Shown here in pieces: positions 25,077 to 33,162 of a stretch of 64,000 bases of DNA; the first letter of the stretch is position 1, and each line of letters starts with the position of its first letter. Position numbers and translations under genes: made by a program. The stretch lies in assembly GCA_963794385.1 (NCBI GenBank), contig CAWCDT010000007.1:186001-250000 (forward strand), written 5' to 3'. The notes below the pieces were generated by a model. It was not told the DNA's origin and searched no databases. It saw only the letters and a program-made list of their open reading frames with translations. The stretch is from Gaiellasilicea sp963794385. Lineage in GTDB: Bacteria; Actinomycetota; Thermoleophilia; Gaiellales; Gaiellaceae.

Positions 25077-25103
25077 GAGCAGCGGATTCTACGAGGTCCC
25101 TCG

Positions 25104-25109
25104 TAGAGT
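25104..25109 (+). promoter_or_regulatory. Leaderless -10 box of ctaG (TAGAGT)
   Basis: TAGAGT lies 6 nt before the GTG at 25116. Confidence 0.5.
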
Positions 25110-25115
25110 GAACGC

Positions 25116-25964
25116 GTGCTGACCGACTGGACCCTCGACCCTCTCCAGCTCGCCCCGGTCGTGTTTGCGGCGTTCGCGTACGGGCTGCGGGCGCGCACGC
25201 TTCGCAGGCGCGGGACGCCGATGGCCGCCTGGCGCGTCTTCCTCTTCGCGCTCGGGATCGCGCTGCTCCTGCTCGCGTTCGCCTCTCCGGTCGCGGCGAT
25301 CGGCGAGGACGAGCTCTTCAGCTTCCACATGGTCCAGCACGTGCTGATCGGCGACCTGGCGCCGCTCTGCCTGCTCGCAGGGCTCTCCGGTCCGATGCTG
25401 CGCCCGCTCCTGGCGCTGCGCCCCGTCGAGCGCCTGCGCGTGCTCGCGAACCCCGTCGTCGCGCTGCCGCTCTGGGCGGCCAACCTCTACGTCTGGCACC
25501 TGCCGTTCCTCTACGAGGCGGCCGTCCGCAATTCGGCCGTCCACGCGCTCGAGCACATCTGCTTCTTCACGGCCGGCCTGATCATGTGGCTCCCCGTCCT
25601 CGAGACGCTGCCCGCACCGGAGTGGTTCGGGACCGGGCCGAAGCTGGCCTACATCGCGTGCGTCCGCGTCGTGGAAACGGTCCTCGGCAACGTCCTCGTC
25701 TGGTCCGGCACCGTTTTCTACGACGTCTACGCGCAGGGAGAGGAGCTCTGGGGCGTGTCGCCGCTCCAGGACCAGGGCCTCGCAGGCGCCGTGATGATGA
25801 TCGAGGGCTCGCTCGTCACGATCGTCGCCCTCGCATGGCTCTTCCTACGCCTGGCGCAGGAGGGAGAGCTGCGCCAGGAGCTGCTCGAGCGCGGCCTCGA
25901 CCCGCGCACCGTCCGTCGGGCAGTCCGCTACGGCCGCGCGCAGGAGCTAGCCGGGCCGCGCTGA
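25116..25964 (+). CDS. ctaG: Cytochrome c oxidase assembly protein CtaG (caa3 type)
   Basis: The 282-residue protein has about seven membrane helices and the conserved histidines of the caa3_CtaG family: FSFHMVQHVLIGDLAPLCLLAG, NLYVWHLPFLYEAAVRNSAVHALEHICFFTAGLIMWLPV, and DQGLAGAVMMIEGSLV. CtaG helps insert copper into aa3/caa3-type terminal oxidases. GTG start. No oxidase subunit genes are adjacent in the window. It is followed 13 bases later by a VOC protein. Confidence 0.9.
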   Translation: MLTDWTLDPLQLAPVVFAAFAYGLRARTLRRRGTPMAAWRVFLFALGIALLLLAFASPVAAIGEDELFSFHMVQHVLIGDLAPLCLLAGLSGPMLRPLLALRPVERLRVLANPVVALPLWAANLYVWHLPFLYEAAVRNSAVHALEHICFFTAGLIMWLPVLETLPAPEWFGTGPKLAYIACVRVVETVLGNVLVWSGTVFYDVYAQGEELWGVSPLQDQGLAGAVMMIEGSLVTIVALAWLFLRLAQEGELRQELLERGLDPRTVRRAVRYGRAQELAGPR

Positions 25965-25977
25965 ACACCAAGTCTCA

Positions 25978-26409
25978 ATGCGCTCGAGCGGGGTGCATCA
26001 CGTCGACCTGGTCGTCTCGTCGGTCGAGCGCAGCCTGCCCTTCTACCGCGATCTGCTCGGGCCGCTCGGCTACCACCGCGTCTCCGAGGTCGAGGGCGAG
26101 CGCGGCGAGACGATCTGGTACTTCGGCGGTCCCGGCAGCTCGATCGGGATCCGGCAAGCACCCGGTTCTAGAACGATCCAGCGGCTCGGCGGGATCGACC
26201 GGTACGAAGTCGGGCTGCACCATCTCGCCCTCGAGGCGGTGTCCAGAGCGGTCGTCGACGAGCGCCACGCCTGGCTCGTAGAAGCCGGCGCGACGATCGA
26301 GACGCCGCCGCGCGAGTACGCCTACTCACCCGGGTACTACGCGGTCTTCTTCTACGACCCGGACGGCATCAAGCTCGAGATCGTCCACGTGCCCGGGCTC
26401 GCGGCGTAG
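25978..26409 (+). CDS. VOC-family (glyoxalase/bleomycin resistance-like) protein
   Basis: A 143-residue single-domain VOC protein: GVHHVDLVVSSVERSLPFYRDLLG at the start with the metal His, LHHLALEAVSR in the middle, and YYAVFFYDPDGIKLEIVHVP with the terminal Glu. It could be a dioxygenase, glyoxalase or binding protein. The 3' end overlaps the convergent small gene at 26352 by 58 bases. Confidence 0.85.
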   Translation: MRSSGVHHVDLVVSSVERSLPFYRDLLGPLGYHRVSEVEGERGETIWYFGGPGSSIGIRQAPGSRTIQRLGGIDRYEVGLHHLALEAVSRAVVDERHAWLVEAGATIETPPREYAYSPGYYAVFFYDPDGIKLEIVHVPGLAA

Positions 26410-26582
26410 GGCTCCTCGTAGCTGACCGTCGCGGCGGGGCCTTCGACCTTCAGCTCCGCAACCGAGCGCATGCATTCCCACCGGCTGGGATAGAGCCTCG
26501 ACATCGCGGCCGCACCGCCGGTGTCCCCGAGCGCCGTCCACCACCATTGACCCGCCTCATCGTGACGAATCACGATCCGCAT
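26352..26582 (-). CDS. Small protein, possibly YegP/DUF1508-like
   Basis: A 76-residue protein whose opening, IVIRHDEAGQWWWTALGDTGG followed by LYPSRWECMRSVAELK, resembles the strand-strand-helix unit of DUF1508 (YegP) proteins, in which a strand with Trp residues is followed by a helix with Cys. The similarity is weak. It overlaps the VOC gene tail-to-tail by 58 bases, which lowers confidence. Function unknown. Confidence 0.5.
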   Translation of the reverse strand: MRIVIRHDEAGQWWWTALGDTGGAAAMSRLYPSRWECMRSVAELKVEGPAATVSYEEPYAASPGTWTISSLMPSGS

Positions 26583-26666
26583 GTGCGAATGATCGAGAAA
26601 GCACCGGACGGATTCGACCCCCGAAAGTCTAGGAGGCCGGATCGGGATTTTCTGTGGAAATGCAGG

Positions 26667-27317
26667 CTATTCGACGCTTGCCGCGGCGGGACGGTCCAGT
26701 TTTCGCTCGAGACCGCTGCGGGCGCGCACGGCCAGGGGTGACGCGAGCAGCCGCTCGAGCAGCTCGAGCGGCGGCTGCGGGTCGTACCACGCGTCCATGA
26801 GCTCGACGATCGTTGCGTGGCCGTTGACGCCGTCGAGGCGCTCGACCGGGTCGCCGGCTGCGACTTCGCCGGGCTCGAGGACGCGCGCGTAGATCCCCGG
26901 CCGGCGCGCGGCGGCGAAGCGCTTCACCCACTGCCGCTCATCCATCCGCGTCGCGAAGGTCGAGCAGGGGATCCGCGGAGCAGTCGCCTCGACGAGCGCC
27001 GGGCCGACGCGGAAGCGGTCGCCGATCCGCAGCTCCTCCGGGCCGAAGCTCGAGAGCGTCAGGTTCTCGCCGAACGTGCCCGGGGCCGGCGCCGCACCGA
27101 GCTCGCCGGCCCACCAGTCGTAGTCCTCGGCGCTGTAGACGTAGAGCGCCTGGTCGGGCCCGCCGTGATGCTCCTTGTCGGCGACCACGTCTCCCGCCAG
27201 CCCGAGCGTGCCCACGTAGCCTCGCTCGACCGGCAGCTTCCGGATCCCGGTCGAGATCGTCCGCCCGCCGATCCGCATCAGCTCGGCGCGTCCGGCGTTG
27301 ACGGAGACGACCTTCAC
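26667..27317 (-). CDS. MOSC-domain protein (YiiM-like)
   Basis: The 216-residue protein reads KVVSVNAGRAELMRIGGRTISTGIRKLPVERGYV, GDVVADKEHHGGPDQALYVYSAEDYDWW, GTFGENLT and the MOSC catalytic Cys in PRIPCSTFATRM. This is the YiiM-type layout, linked to molybdenum-cofactor sulfur transfer and to detoxification of N-hydroxylated purines. The GTG start overlaps the purF stop (GTGA), coupling it to purine synthesis; this fits a role in dealing with hydroxylaminopurines, but that is inference. Confidence 0.9.
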   Translation of the reverse strand: MKVVSVNAGRAELMRIGGRTISTGIRKLPVERGYVGTLGLAGDVVADKEHHGGPDQALYVYSAEDYDWWAGELGAAPAPGTFGENLTLSSFGPEELRIGDRFRVGPALVEATAPRIPCSTFATRMDERQWVKRFAAARRPGIYARVLEPGEVAAGDPVERLDGVNGHATIVELMDAWYDPQPPLELLERLLASPLAVRARSGLERKLDRPAAASVE

Positions 27318-28696
27318 CGCCGCGCCGGCTCGAAGCGGAGCTTCGCCAGGTTGCGCTCCGCCGGCACGCGCGTCGGGTAGGAGCGCGTGAAGCAGGCGCG
27401 GCAGACCGACTGCTCGGGCAGGCGCGTCGCCGCCTGCATGCCCTCGAGCGACAGGTAGTGGAGCGAGGTCGCGCGGATCAGCTCGCGCATCTGCTCGACC
27501 GAGCGGTGCGCAGCCGCGAGCTCGGCCTCGTCGGCCATGTCGATCCCGTAGAAGCAAGGCGAGACGATCGGCGGCGAGGAGACGCGAACGTGCACCTCGG
27601 CGGCGCCGGCGTCGAAAAGCATCGCCACGAGCTGCCGCATCGTCGAGCCACGGACGATCGAGTCGTCGACGATCACGAGCCGCTTGCCCGCGACCTCGGC
27701 GAGCGGGTTGAACTTCATCTTGATCCCCTGCCGCCGCAGGTCCTCGTCCGGCTCGATGAACGTGCGGCCGACGTAGCGGTTCTTGATCAGGCCCTCGCTG
27801 TACGGGATCCCCGACGCCCGTGCGTAGCCGACCGCGGCCGGCGTGCCCGAGTCCGGGATCGGCATGACGAGGTCGGCCTCGACGGGCGACTCTGCCGCGA
27901 GCCGCTCGCCCATCCGGACGCGAACGCCGTGCACCTCGGCGCCGGCGAGCGTCGAGTCGGGCCGCGCAAAGTAGACGTGCTCGAAGATGCACAGCGCCTG
28001 CCTGCCCTCGGGCAGCGCCTGGGTCGCGTGCAGCCCCTCCTCGTCGATCACGACGAGCTCGCCCGGTCGTACGTCGCGCGCGTAGGCGGCGCCGATCAGG
28101 TCGAGCGCGCACGTCTCCGAGGCCAGGACCCAGTCGTCGCCGAGCCGGCCGAGCGCGAGCGGCCGGATCCCGTGCGGGTCGCGGAAGCCGACCAGCTTGC
28201 CCTCGGTGAGCGCGACCACCGAGTAGGCGCCCTCGAGACGGGCCATCGCCTGGGCGACGGCAAGCGGGAGCGGCGAGGGGTCGTGCGCGACGAGCGCCGC
28301 GATCGCCTCGGTGTCGGAGGTCGCGCCGAGTGCGATCCCGTCCGCGGCCAGGTCCCGGCGGAGCTCCGCCGTGTTCGTCAGGTTGCCGTTGTGCCCGAGC
28401 GCGACCGTCCGAGCGCGTCCGTGGTGGACGAGCGGTTGCGCGTTCGCCCAATGTGAGGAGCCGGTCGTCGAGTAGCGGGTGTGCCCGATCGCGACGTCTC
28501 CCGGGAGGGCGAGCAGCTTCTCCTCGTCGAAGACCTGCGCGACGAGGCCGAGATCGCGGAGCACGGTGAGCCGGCCCCGGTCCGAGACGGCGATCCCGGC
28601 CGCTTCCTGGCCGCGGTGCTGAAGCGCGAAGAGCCCGAAGTACGACACCCTGGCGACGTCGCGCTCGGCCGAGCGGATCCCGAAGACGCCGCACAC
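27314..28696 (-). CDS. purF: Amidophosphoribosyltransferase
   Basis: First committed enzyme of purine synthesis, making phosphoribosylamine from PRPP and glutamine. The 460-residue protein begins directly with the catalytic Cys2 (MCGVFGIRSAE), without the long propeptide seen in some homologues. Further motifs are LQHRGQEAAGIAV, IGHTRYSTTGSS, ALGHNGNLTN, and in the phosphoribosyltransferase half PIPDSGTPAAVGYARASGIPY, IKNRYVGRTFI, KRLVIVDDSIVRGSTMRQLV. The DMADEAELAAAHRSVEQM part is typical of Fe-S containing PurF; Cys residues near the end (SVCRACFT) are consistent. Its GTG start is one base from the purL stop. Confidence 0.97.
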   Translation of the reverse strand: MCGVFGIRSAERDVARVSYFGLFALQHRGQEAAGIAVSDRGRLTVLRDLGLVAQVFDEEKLLALPGDVAIGHTRYSTTGSSHWANAQPLVHHGRARTVALGHNGNLTNTAELRRDLAADGIALGATSDTEAIAALVAHDPSPLPLAVAQAMARLEGAYSVVALTEGKLVGFRDPHGIRPLALGRLGDDWVLASETCALDLIGAAYARDVRPGELVVIDEEGLHATQALPEGRQALCIFEHVYFARPDSTLAGAEVHGVRVRMGERLAAESPVEADLVMPIPDSGTPAAVGYARASGIPYSEGLIKNRYVGRTFIEPDEDLRRQGIKMKFNPLAEVAGKRLVIVDDSIVRGSTMRQLVAMLFDAGAAEVHVRVSSPPIVSPCFYGIDMADEAELAAAHRSVEQMRELIRATSLHYLSLEGMQAATRLPEQSVCRACFTRSYPTRVPAERNLAKLRFEPARR

Positions 28697-30787
28697 TTAC
28701 GCGTTCGCCTCCCGCAACGTGTCGAGGTCGTGGCCGAGCATGCGGTCGCCGCCCGCGAGGCCGAGCCGGCGAAGCGGCACGCCGCCGAGCCGGTCGACGA
28801 CCTCGGGCGCGCAGGCGAGCACCGCCTGGCCGCCGCCCTCGCCGAACCAGGCACGCGGGTCTTCCGGCAGCGCGACCTCGGCGCCGATCCCGGAGTGGAG
28901 CGCCGCCTCGGCGAGCGCGACGGCGAGGCCGCCGTGCGAGACGTCGTGCACGAACGAGCACTGCGGCGCGGCGCGCCAGAGGAACTCGACGAGCGCCGCC
29001 TCGGCCGCGAGGTCGAGCCGCGCCGGCCGGCCGCCGACCTCGCCGAAGCGGGCCTGGTACTCGGAGCCGGCGAACGCGACCGGCGAAGCACCGGCGAGCA
29101 GGATCACGTCCCCCTCGCGCCACGCGCTCGGCACCTGCCGGACGTCCGCGAGCAGGCCGACACAGCCGACGACCGGAGTCGGGTCGATCGCGCGCCCGTC
29201 GGTCTCGTTGTAGAGCGAGACGTTGCCCGAGACGATCGGCACCCGCAGCGCCTCGCACGCCTGGGCCATCCCCTCGATCGCCTCGCGAAGCTCCCACGCG
29301 ATCTCCCCCTTCTCCGGGTTCCCGAAGTTGAGGCAGTCGGTCAGCCCGAGCGGCTCGGCGCCCGTGCAGGCGACGTTGCGCGCCGCCTCGAGCGCCGCGA
29401 GCGCGCCGCCTGTGTATGGATCGAGGCGGCCCATTCTGCCCGTGCCGTCGAGCGCAACGGCGAGGCCGCGGTAGCCGGGGCGCAGCCGCAGCACGGCGGC
29501 GTCGAGGCCGGGCCGGCGCACCGTGCGGGAGCCGACGAGATGGTCGTAGCGGCGGTAGATCGGCTCGCGGCTCCGCACGTTCGGCGACGCGAGCAGCTCG
29601 AGCAGCGCCTCAGGCGCGGCCGGCGCGTCGAGGTCGCCAAGTAACAGACTGTTACTTGGCTCCTCGCGCGGGCGCGGCTCGATGCTGTAGCGCGGACACT
29701 CGTCGGTGAGGAGTCGGGCCGGGATCTCGCCGACCACCTCGTCCTCCCAGAACGCGCGCAGGAGGCCGCTGTCGGTGACTTCGCCGACGACCGCGCGGTG
29801 GAGCTCCCAGCGGTCGCAGACGGCCAGGACGGCGTCGAGCATCTCGGGGCGGACGACCGCAACCATCCGCTCCTGGCTCTCCGAGATCATCACCTCCCAC
29901 GGCTCCATCCCCTCCTCGCGGAGCGGCACCCGGTCGAGGCGCAGGTCGATCCCGCAGTCGCGCGCCATCTCCGAGAGCGACGAGGCGAGGCCCGCCGCGC
30001 CGCAGTCCTGGAGGGACTCGACGAGGCCCGACTCGACCAGCTCGACCGAGACCTCGATCAGCCGCTTGCCCGTGAAGGGGTCGCCGACCTGGACGCTCGG
30101 CCGCTTGTCGGCATCCTCCTCGCCGAGCTCCTGGCTCGCGAGCACCGAGGCGCCGCCGATCCCGTCGCGGCCGGTCGTCGCGCCGTAGAGGACGACGAGC
30201 CTGCCGGGCCCGCTCGCGGCGGCGCGCGTGACGCGGTCGGCGGGCAGGAGGCCGACGCACATCGCGTTCACGAGCACGTTGTCGCGGTAGGTGTCGTCGA
30301 AGACCGCCTCGCCGCCGACCGTCGGCACCCCGACCGAGTTCCCGTAGGCGCCGATCCCGGCGACGGCGCGGTCGAAGCGCGGGTCGCCGTCGGCGAAGCG
30401 GAGCCCGTCCAGGAGCGCGATCGGCCGCGCGCCCATCGCGATCACGTCGCGCAGGATCCCTCCCACGCCGGTAGCGGCGCCCTGGAACGGCTCGACCGCG
30501 GACGGGTGGTTGTGGCTCTCGACCTTGAAGCAGACCGCCTCGCCGTCGCCGAGGTCGAGCACGCCCGCGTTCTCACCGGGGCCCTGCAGCACGCGTTTCC
30601 CCGAGGAGGGAAGCCGTTTCAGCAGGAGGGCCGAGTGCTTGTAGCCGCAGTGCTCCGACCAGAGGAGCGAGAAGACCGCCAGCTCGAAGTGGTTCGGCTC
30701 GCGCCCGAGCAGGTCGACGATGCGCGCGAGCTCCCCATCCGTGAGGCCAAGAGCTCGATGCAGCGGCTGTTCCGCGACCTGCGACAG
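28697..30787 (-). CDS. purL: Phosphoribosylformylglycinamidine synthase subunit PurL (apparent CTG start)
   Basis: Small-type PurL that works with PurQ and PurS. The 696-residue frame has LWSEHCGYKHSALLLKRLPSSGKRVLQGPGENAGV, VESHNHPSAVEPFQGAATGVGGILRDV, GLRFADGD, GGEAVFDDTYRDN, CGAAGLASSLSEMA and, in the second half, DCLNFGNPEKGE and VSGNVSLYNET. No ATG, GTG or TTG occurs in frame upstream of the conserved N-terminus. A TAGACT box lies 7 nt before CTG at 30787, and translation from it gives a normal start (VAEQPLHRALGLTDGELARIVD). So a leaderless CTG start, or a misread GTG, is proposed. The linker between halves carries an inserted palindromic repeat encoding PSNSLLLG. Confidence 0.94.
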   Translation of the reverse strand: MSQVAEQPLHRALGLTDGELARIVDLLGREPNHFELAVFSLLWSEHCGYKHSALLLKRLPSSGKRVLQGPGENAGVLDLGDGEAVCFKVESHNHPSAVEPFQGAATGVGGILRDVIAMGARPIALLDGLRFADGDPRFDRAVAGIGAYGNSVGVPTVGGEAVFDDTYRDNVLVNAMCVGLLPADRVTRAAASGPGRLVVLYGATTGRDGIGGASVLASQELGEEDADKRPSVQVGDPFTGKRLIEVSVELVESGLVESLQDCGAAGLASSLSEMARDCGIDLRLDRVPLREEGMEPWEVMISESQERMVAVVRPEMLDAVLAVCDRWELHRAVVGEVTDSGLLRAFWEDEVVGEIPARLLTDECPRYSIEPRPREEPSNSLLLGDLDAPAAPEALLELLASPNVRSREPIYRRYDHLVGSRTVRRPGLDAAVLRLRPGYRGLAVALDGTGRMGRLDPYTGGALAALEAARNVACTGAEPLGLTDCLNFGNPEKGEIAWELREAIEGMAQACEALRVPIVSGNVSLYNETDGRAIDPTPVVGCVGLLADVRQVPSAWREGDVILLAGASPVAFAGSEYQARFGEVGGRPARLDLAAEAALVEFLWRAAPQCSFVHDVSHGGLAVALAEAALHSGIGAEVALPEDPRAWFGEGGGQAVLACAPEVVDRLGGVPLRRLGLAGGDRMLGHDLDTLREANA
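29637..29659. repeat. 23-nt AT-rich perfect palindrome, copy 2 (inside purL)
   Basis: Identical in all 23 bases to the copy at 16482-16504; here G and C on the two sides extend the palindrome to 25 nt. In the purL frame it encodes PSNSLLLG, placed in the variable linker between the two PurL halves, so the insertion is tolerated without a stop. Confidence 0.9.
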
Positions 30788-30794
30788 GTGATTC

Positions 30795-30800
30795 AGTCTA
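30795..30800 (-). promoter_or_regulatory. Leaderless -10 box of purL (TAGACT)
   Basis: TAGACT lies 7 nt before the CTG at 30787; the element decides the proposed purL start. Confidence 0.5.
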
Positions 30801-30863
30801 GACGGGAAGCCCGACGGCGGCGGCCGCGTTGGGAGAAGGCATGAGCCGTCCGCTCATCTCGTC

Positions 30864-31760
30864 ATGCTGCTCGGACTGCGCGCGATCTGGGGCTCGTCGT
30901 TCATGTTCATCGAGATCGCGCTGCGCGACCTCGCCCCTGCGACCGTGATCCTGCTCCGGATCGCGACGGGTGCGCTGACTCTGGCTGTCTACATCCGCCT
31001 CGCCGGCCACCGGCTCGCCTCGCTTCGCCCCTACGCCCGCCCGCTCGCCGTGCTCGGCGTCGTCAACACGGCGCTCCCGTTCTTCCTGATCGCCTGGGGA
31101 CAGCAGTACATCGACTCGGGGCTTGCGGCGATCCTGAATGCCTCCGCCCCGCTCTTCAGCGCGGTGTTCGCCCTGCCGCTCGACCGGGGCCAGCGTGTCA
31201 CCGGCCTGCGGCTGGCCGGCGTGCTGCTCGGCTTCGCGGGGGTCGTGCTGCTCGTCGGCTTCGAGCTCAGCGGCGGCGAGCGCGCCGTCGTCGGCGGCCT
31301 GGCCGTCGTCGCCGCGTCGGCCTGCTACGGGCTCGGCGGCCTGTATGCGGGCCGCCGCTTCAACGGCCTCCCGCCCGCGCTCGTCGCGTTCGGGACGCTC
31401 GTCTGGGCGACCCTCTTCACGCTCCCCCTCGGCGCCGCACAGGCCACAACGCCCGGCTGGGATTCCCTCCTCGCGGTGCTCTATCTCGGTCTCGCCGCCA
31501 CCGGCGCCGCGTACCTCCTCTACTTCGGCCTGATCGCGGGCGCCGGCGCCTCAAAGGCGGTGCTCGTGACGTACCTCGTCCCGGCGCTCGCACTCGTCTA
31601 CGGCGCCGTCCTCCTCGACGAGCAGGTGACGGCGCTCGCGCTCACGGGCTTCGCGCTCGTGCTCGCCGGGGTGGCGCTCGGCACCGGCGTGGCGCGCGGA
31701 GGCGCGGCGCGCCGGCAGGCGGCGGCCGCCGCGGCCCCGGCCGCTAGCGTGAGGAGGTGA
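30864..31760 (+). CDS. EamA/DMT-family transporter
   Basis: A 298-residue protein with ten hydrophobic helices: GLRAIWGSSFMFIEIALRDLAP, VVNTALPFFLIAWGQQYIDSGLAAILNASAPLFSAVFAL, and SKAVLVTYLVPALALVYGAVLLDE. This belongs to the same subfamily as the next gene. The start is uncertain: ATG at 30864 is used, but ATG at 30841 in a different frame would supply a more normal N-terminus, so a one-base error is possible. It overlaps the next transporter by four bases, which suggests that the two may form a pair. Confidence 0.85.
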   Translation: MLLGLRAIWGSSFMFIEIALRDLAPATVILLRIATGALTLAVYIRLAGHRLASLRPYARPLAVLGVVNTALPFFLIAWGQQYIDSGLAAILNASAPLFSAVFALPLDRGQRVTGLRLAGVLLGFAGVVLLVGFELSGGERAVVGGLAVVAASACYGLGGLYAGRRFNGLPPALVAFGTLVWATLFTLPLGAAQATTPGWDSLLAVLYLGLAATGAAYLLYFGLIAGAGASKAVLVTYLVPALALVYGAVLLDEQVTALALTGFALVLAGVALGTGVARGGAARRQAAAAAAPAASVRR

Positions 31761-32659
31761 ATCGCTACTGGCCGATGCTCCTCCTGCTCGCGGGGGTTTG
31801 GGGAGCCTCGTATCTCTTCATCAAGGTGGCGGTCGACGAGATCGCCCCTGCGCCGATGATGGCCTTCCGGACGCTCGTGGCCGGCGGCATCCTCGTGGGT
31901 TATCTCGTCTGGCGGCTCGGACGGGCCGGCGCCTTCGAGGGGCTCCGTGCGGCCTGGCGGCACTGCCTCGTGCTCGGCGCACTCAACGCGGCTGTCCCCT
32001 TCTGGCTGATCGCGTGGGGCGAGCAGTACATCGACTCGGGTCTCGCGGCCGTCGTCCAGGCGTCGGTGCCGATCTTCAACGCGCTGCTCGTGCTGCGCTT
32101 CCTGCCGCACGAACGGCTGAACGGCACGCGGCTCGTCGGGCTCGCAATCGGGATCGTCGGCGTCGCCGTCGTGACCGGGATCAACCCGGGCGGCGGCTGG
32201 TGGTCGATCGCGGGCGCGCTCGCAGTCGTCGGCTCCTCGCTCGCGTACGCGAGCGCCGGCGTCTACGGCCAGCGCGCCGTCTCCGGTACGCCGGGCCCGG
32301 TGCTCGCTGCCGGCTCGATGCTCGTGGGCGGGCTGATCCTGCTCCCGCTCGCCCTCTTCCAGCTGCCCGACCACGTCCCGGGGTGGGAGGCGACGGCATC
32401 CGTGCTCGCGCTCACGCTCGCCGGGACGGCCCTCGCGCAGCTCGTCCTCTTCCGGATGCTCGCGCTGTACGGCTCGGCGCGACTCTCCCTCGTCACCTAC
32501 CTGATGCCCGGCTTCGCGCTCCTCTATGGCGCGCTCATCCTCGACGAGGCGATCACCGCCGCGATGCTCGGCGGGCTCGCGCTCATCCTCGGCGGCGTCG
32601 CGCTCGCCTCCGGCGCGGTTCGCCTGCCGCGCCGCGAGGCCGTGACCGTGCGGCCATGA
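31757..32659 (+). CDS. EamA/DMT-family transporter, paralogue of the preceding gene
   Basis: Three hundred residues, ten helices, with AGVWGASYLFIKVAVDEIAPAP, LNAAVPFWLIAWGEQYIDSGLAAVVQASVPIFNALL, and ARLSLVTYLMPGFALLYGALILDE. The matching motifs show that it arose by duplication with 30864. GTG start overlaps the previous stop; the last four bases overlap the acetyltransferase start, so the three genes form one operon. Heteromeric transport is possible. Confidence 0.88.
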   Translation: MNRYWPMLLLLAGVWGASYLFIKVAVDEIAPAPMMAFRTLVAGGILVGYLVWRLGRAGAFEGLRAAWRHCLVLGALNAAVPFWLIAWGEQYIDSGLAAVVQASVPIFNALLVLRFLPHERLNGTRLVGLAIGIVGVAVVTGINPGGGWWSIAGALAVVGSSLAYASAGVYGQRAVSGTPGPVLAAGSMLVGGLILLPLALFQLPDHVPGWEATASVLALTLAGTALAQLVLFRMLALYGSARLSLVTYLMPGFALLYGALILDEAITAAMLGGLALILGGVALASGAVRLPRREAVTVRP

Positions 32660-33162
32660 CGGTCACGATCCGTCCCGCGACGGCCGACGACGTCGACTTC
32701 CTCGTCGAGCTCTATGCGCACGACGACGTCCGCCCCTTTCTCGCCGCGGCGGGCTCGTACGATCGCGAGGGCGTCGCCGCGAAGCTCGCGCAGGACCCCG
32801 ACCTGGGCGGGCTACTCGTCGTCGAGCTCGAAGGCGACCCGGCAGGCGCGATGGCCTGGAAGCTCACGAACCGCCGCAGCCGGATCGCGCACGTGAGCGG
32901 GCTCGCCGTGCATCCGCGCTTCCGCGGCCGCCGCCTCGCCGACGAGGCGGCACGCCTGTTCCAGCGGCACCTGATCCTCGAACGCGGGCTGCACCGGCTC
33001 GAGCTCGAGGTCTACGGCTTCAACGAGCGCGCCCAGCGGCATGCGGAGCGCTCGGGCTTCGTCCGCGAGGGCGTCAAGCGAAAGGCGTACGCCCGCGACG
33101 GCGGCTGGGTGGACGGGGTGCTCTACGGATTCGTCGAGGAGGACCTCGACGCACCGAGGTAG
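32656..33162 (+). CDS. GNAT-family N-acetyltransferase
   Basis: A 168-residue acetyl-CoA-dependent transferase: TIRPATADDVDFLVELYAHDDV at the start, HVSGLAVHPRFRGRRLADEAARLFQRHL (motif A, the acetyl-CoA pyrophosphate loop RxxGxx/A with RGRRLA), and HRLELEVYGFNERAQRHAERSGFVREGVKRKAY (motif B region). The pattern resembles RimJ/RimL-like acetyltransferases acting on protein N-termini or small molecules. It is the last gene of the transporter operon and overlaps the ArsR gene tail-to-tail by 40 bases. Confidence 0.88.
   Translation: MTVTIRPATADDVDFLVELYAHDDVRPFLAAAGSYDREGVAAKLAQDPDLGGLLVVELEGDPAGAMAWKLTNRRSRIAHVSGLAVHPRFRGRRLADEAARLFQRHLILERGLHRLELEVYGFNERAQRHAERSGFVREGVKRKAYARDGGWVDGVLYGFVEEDLDAPR

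Noticed and set aside
26667..29297. 876-residue minus-strand frame joining MOSC to upstream sequence
   Set aside because: Only the last 216 codons are homologous (MOSC); the rest is out of frame with purF and purL.
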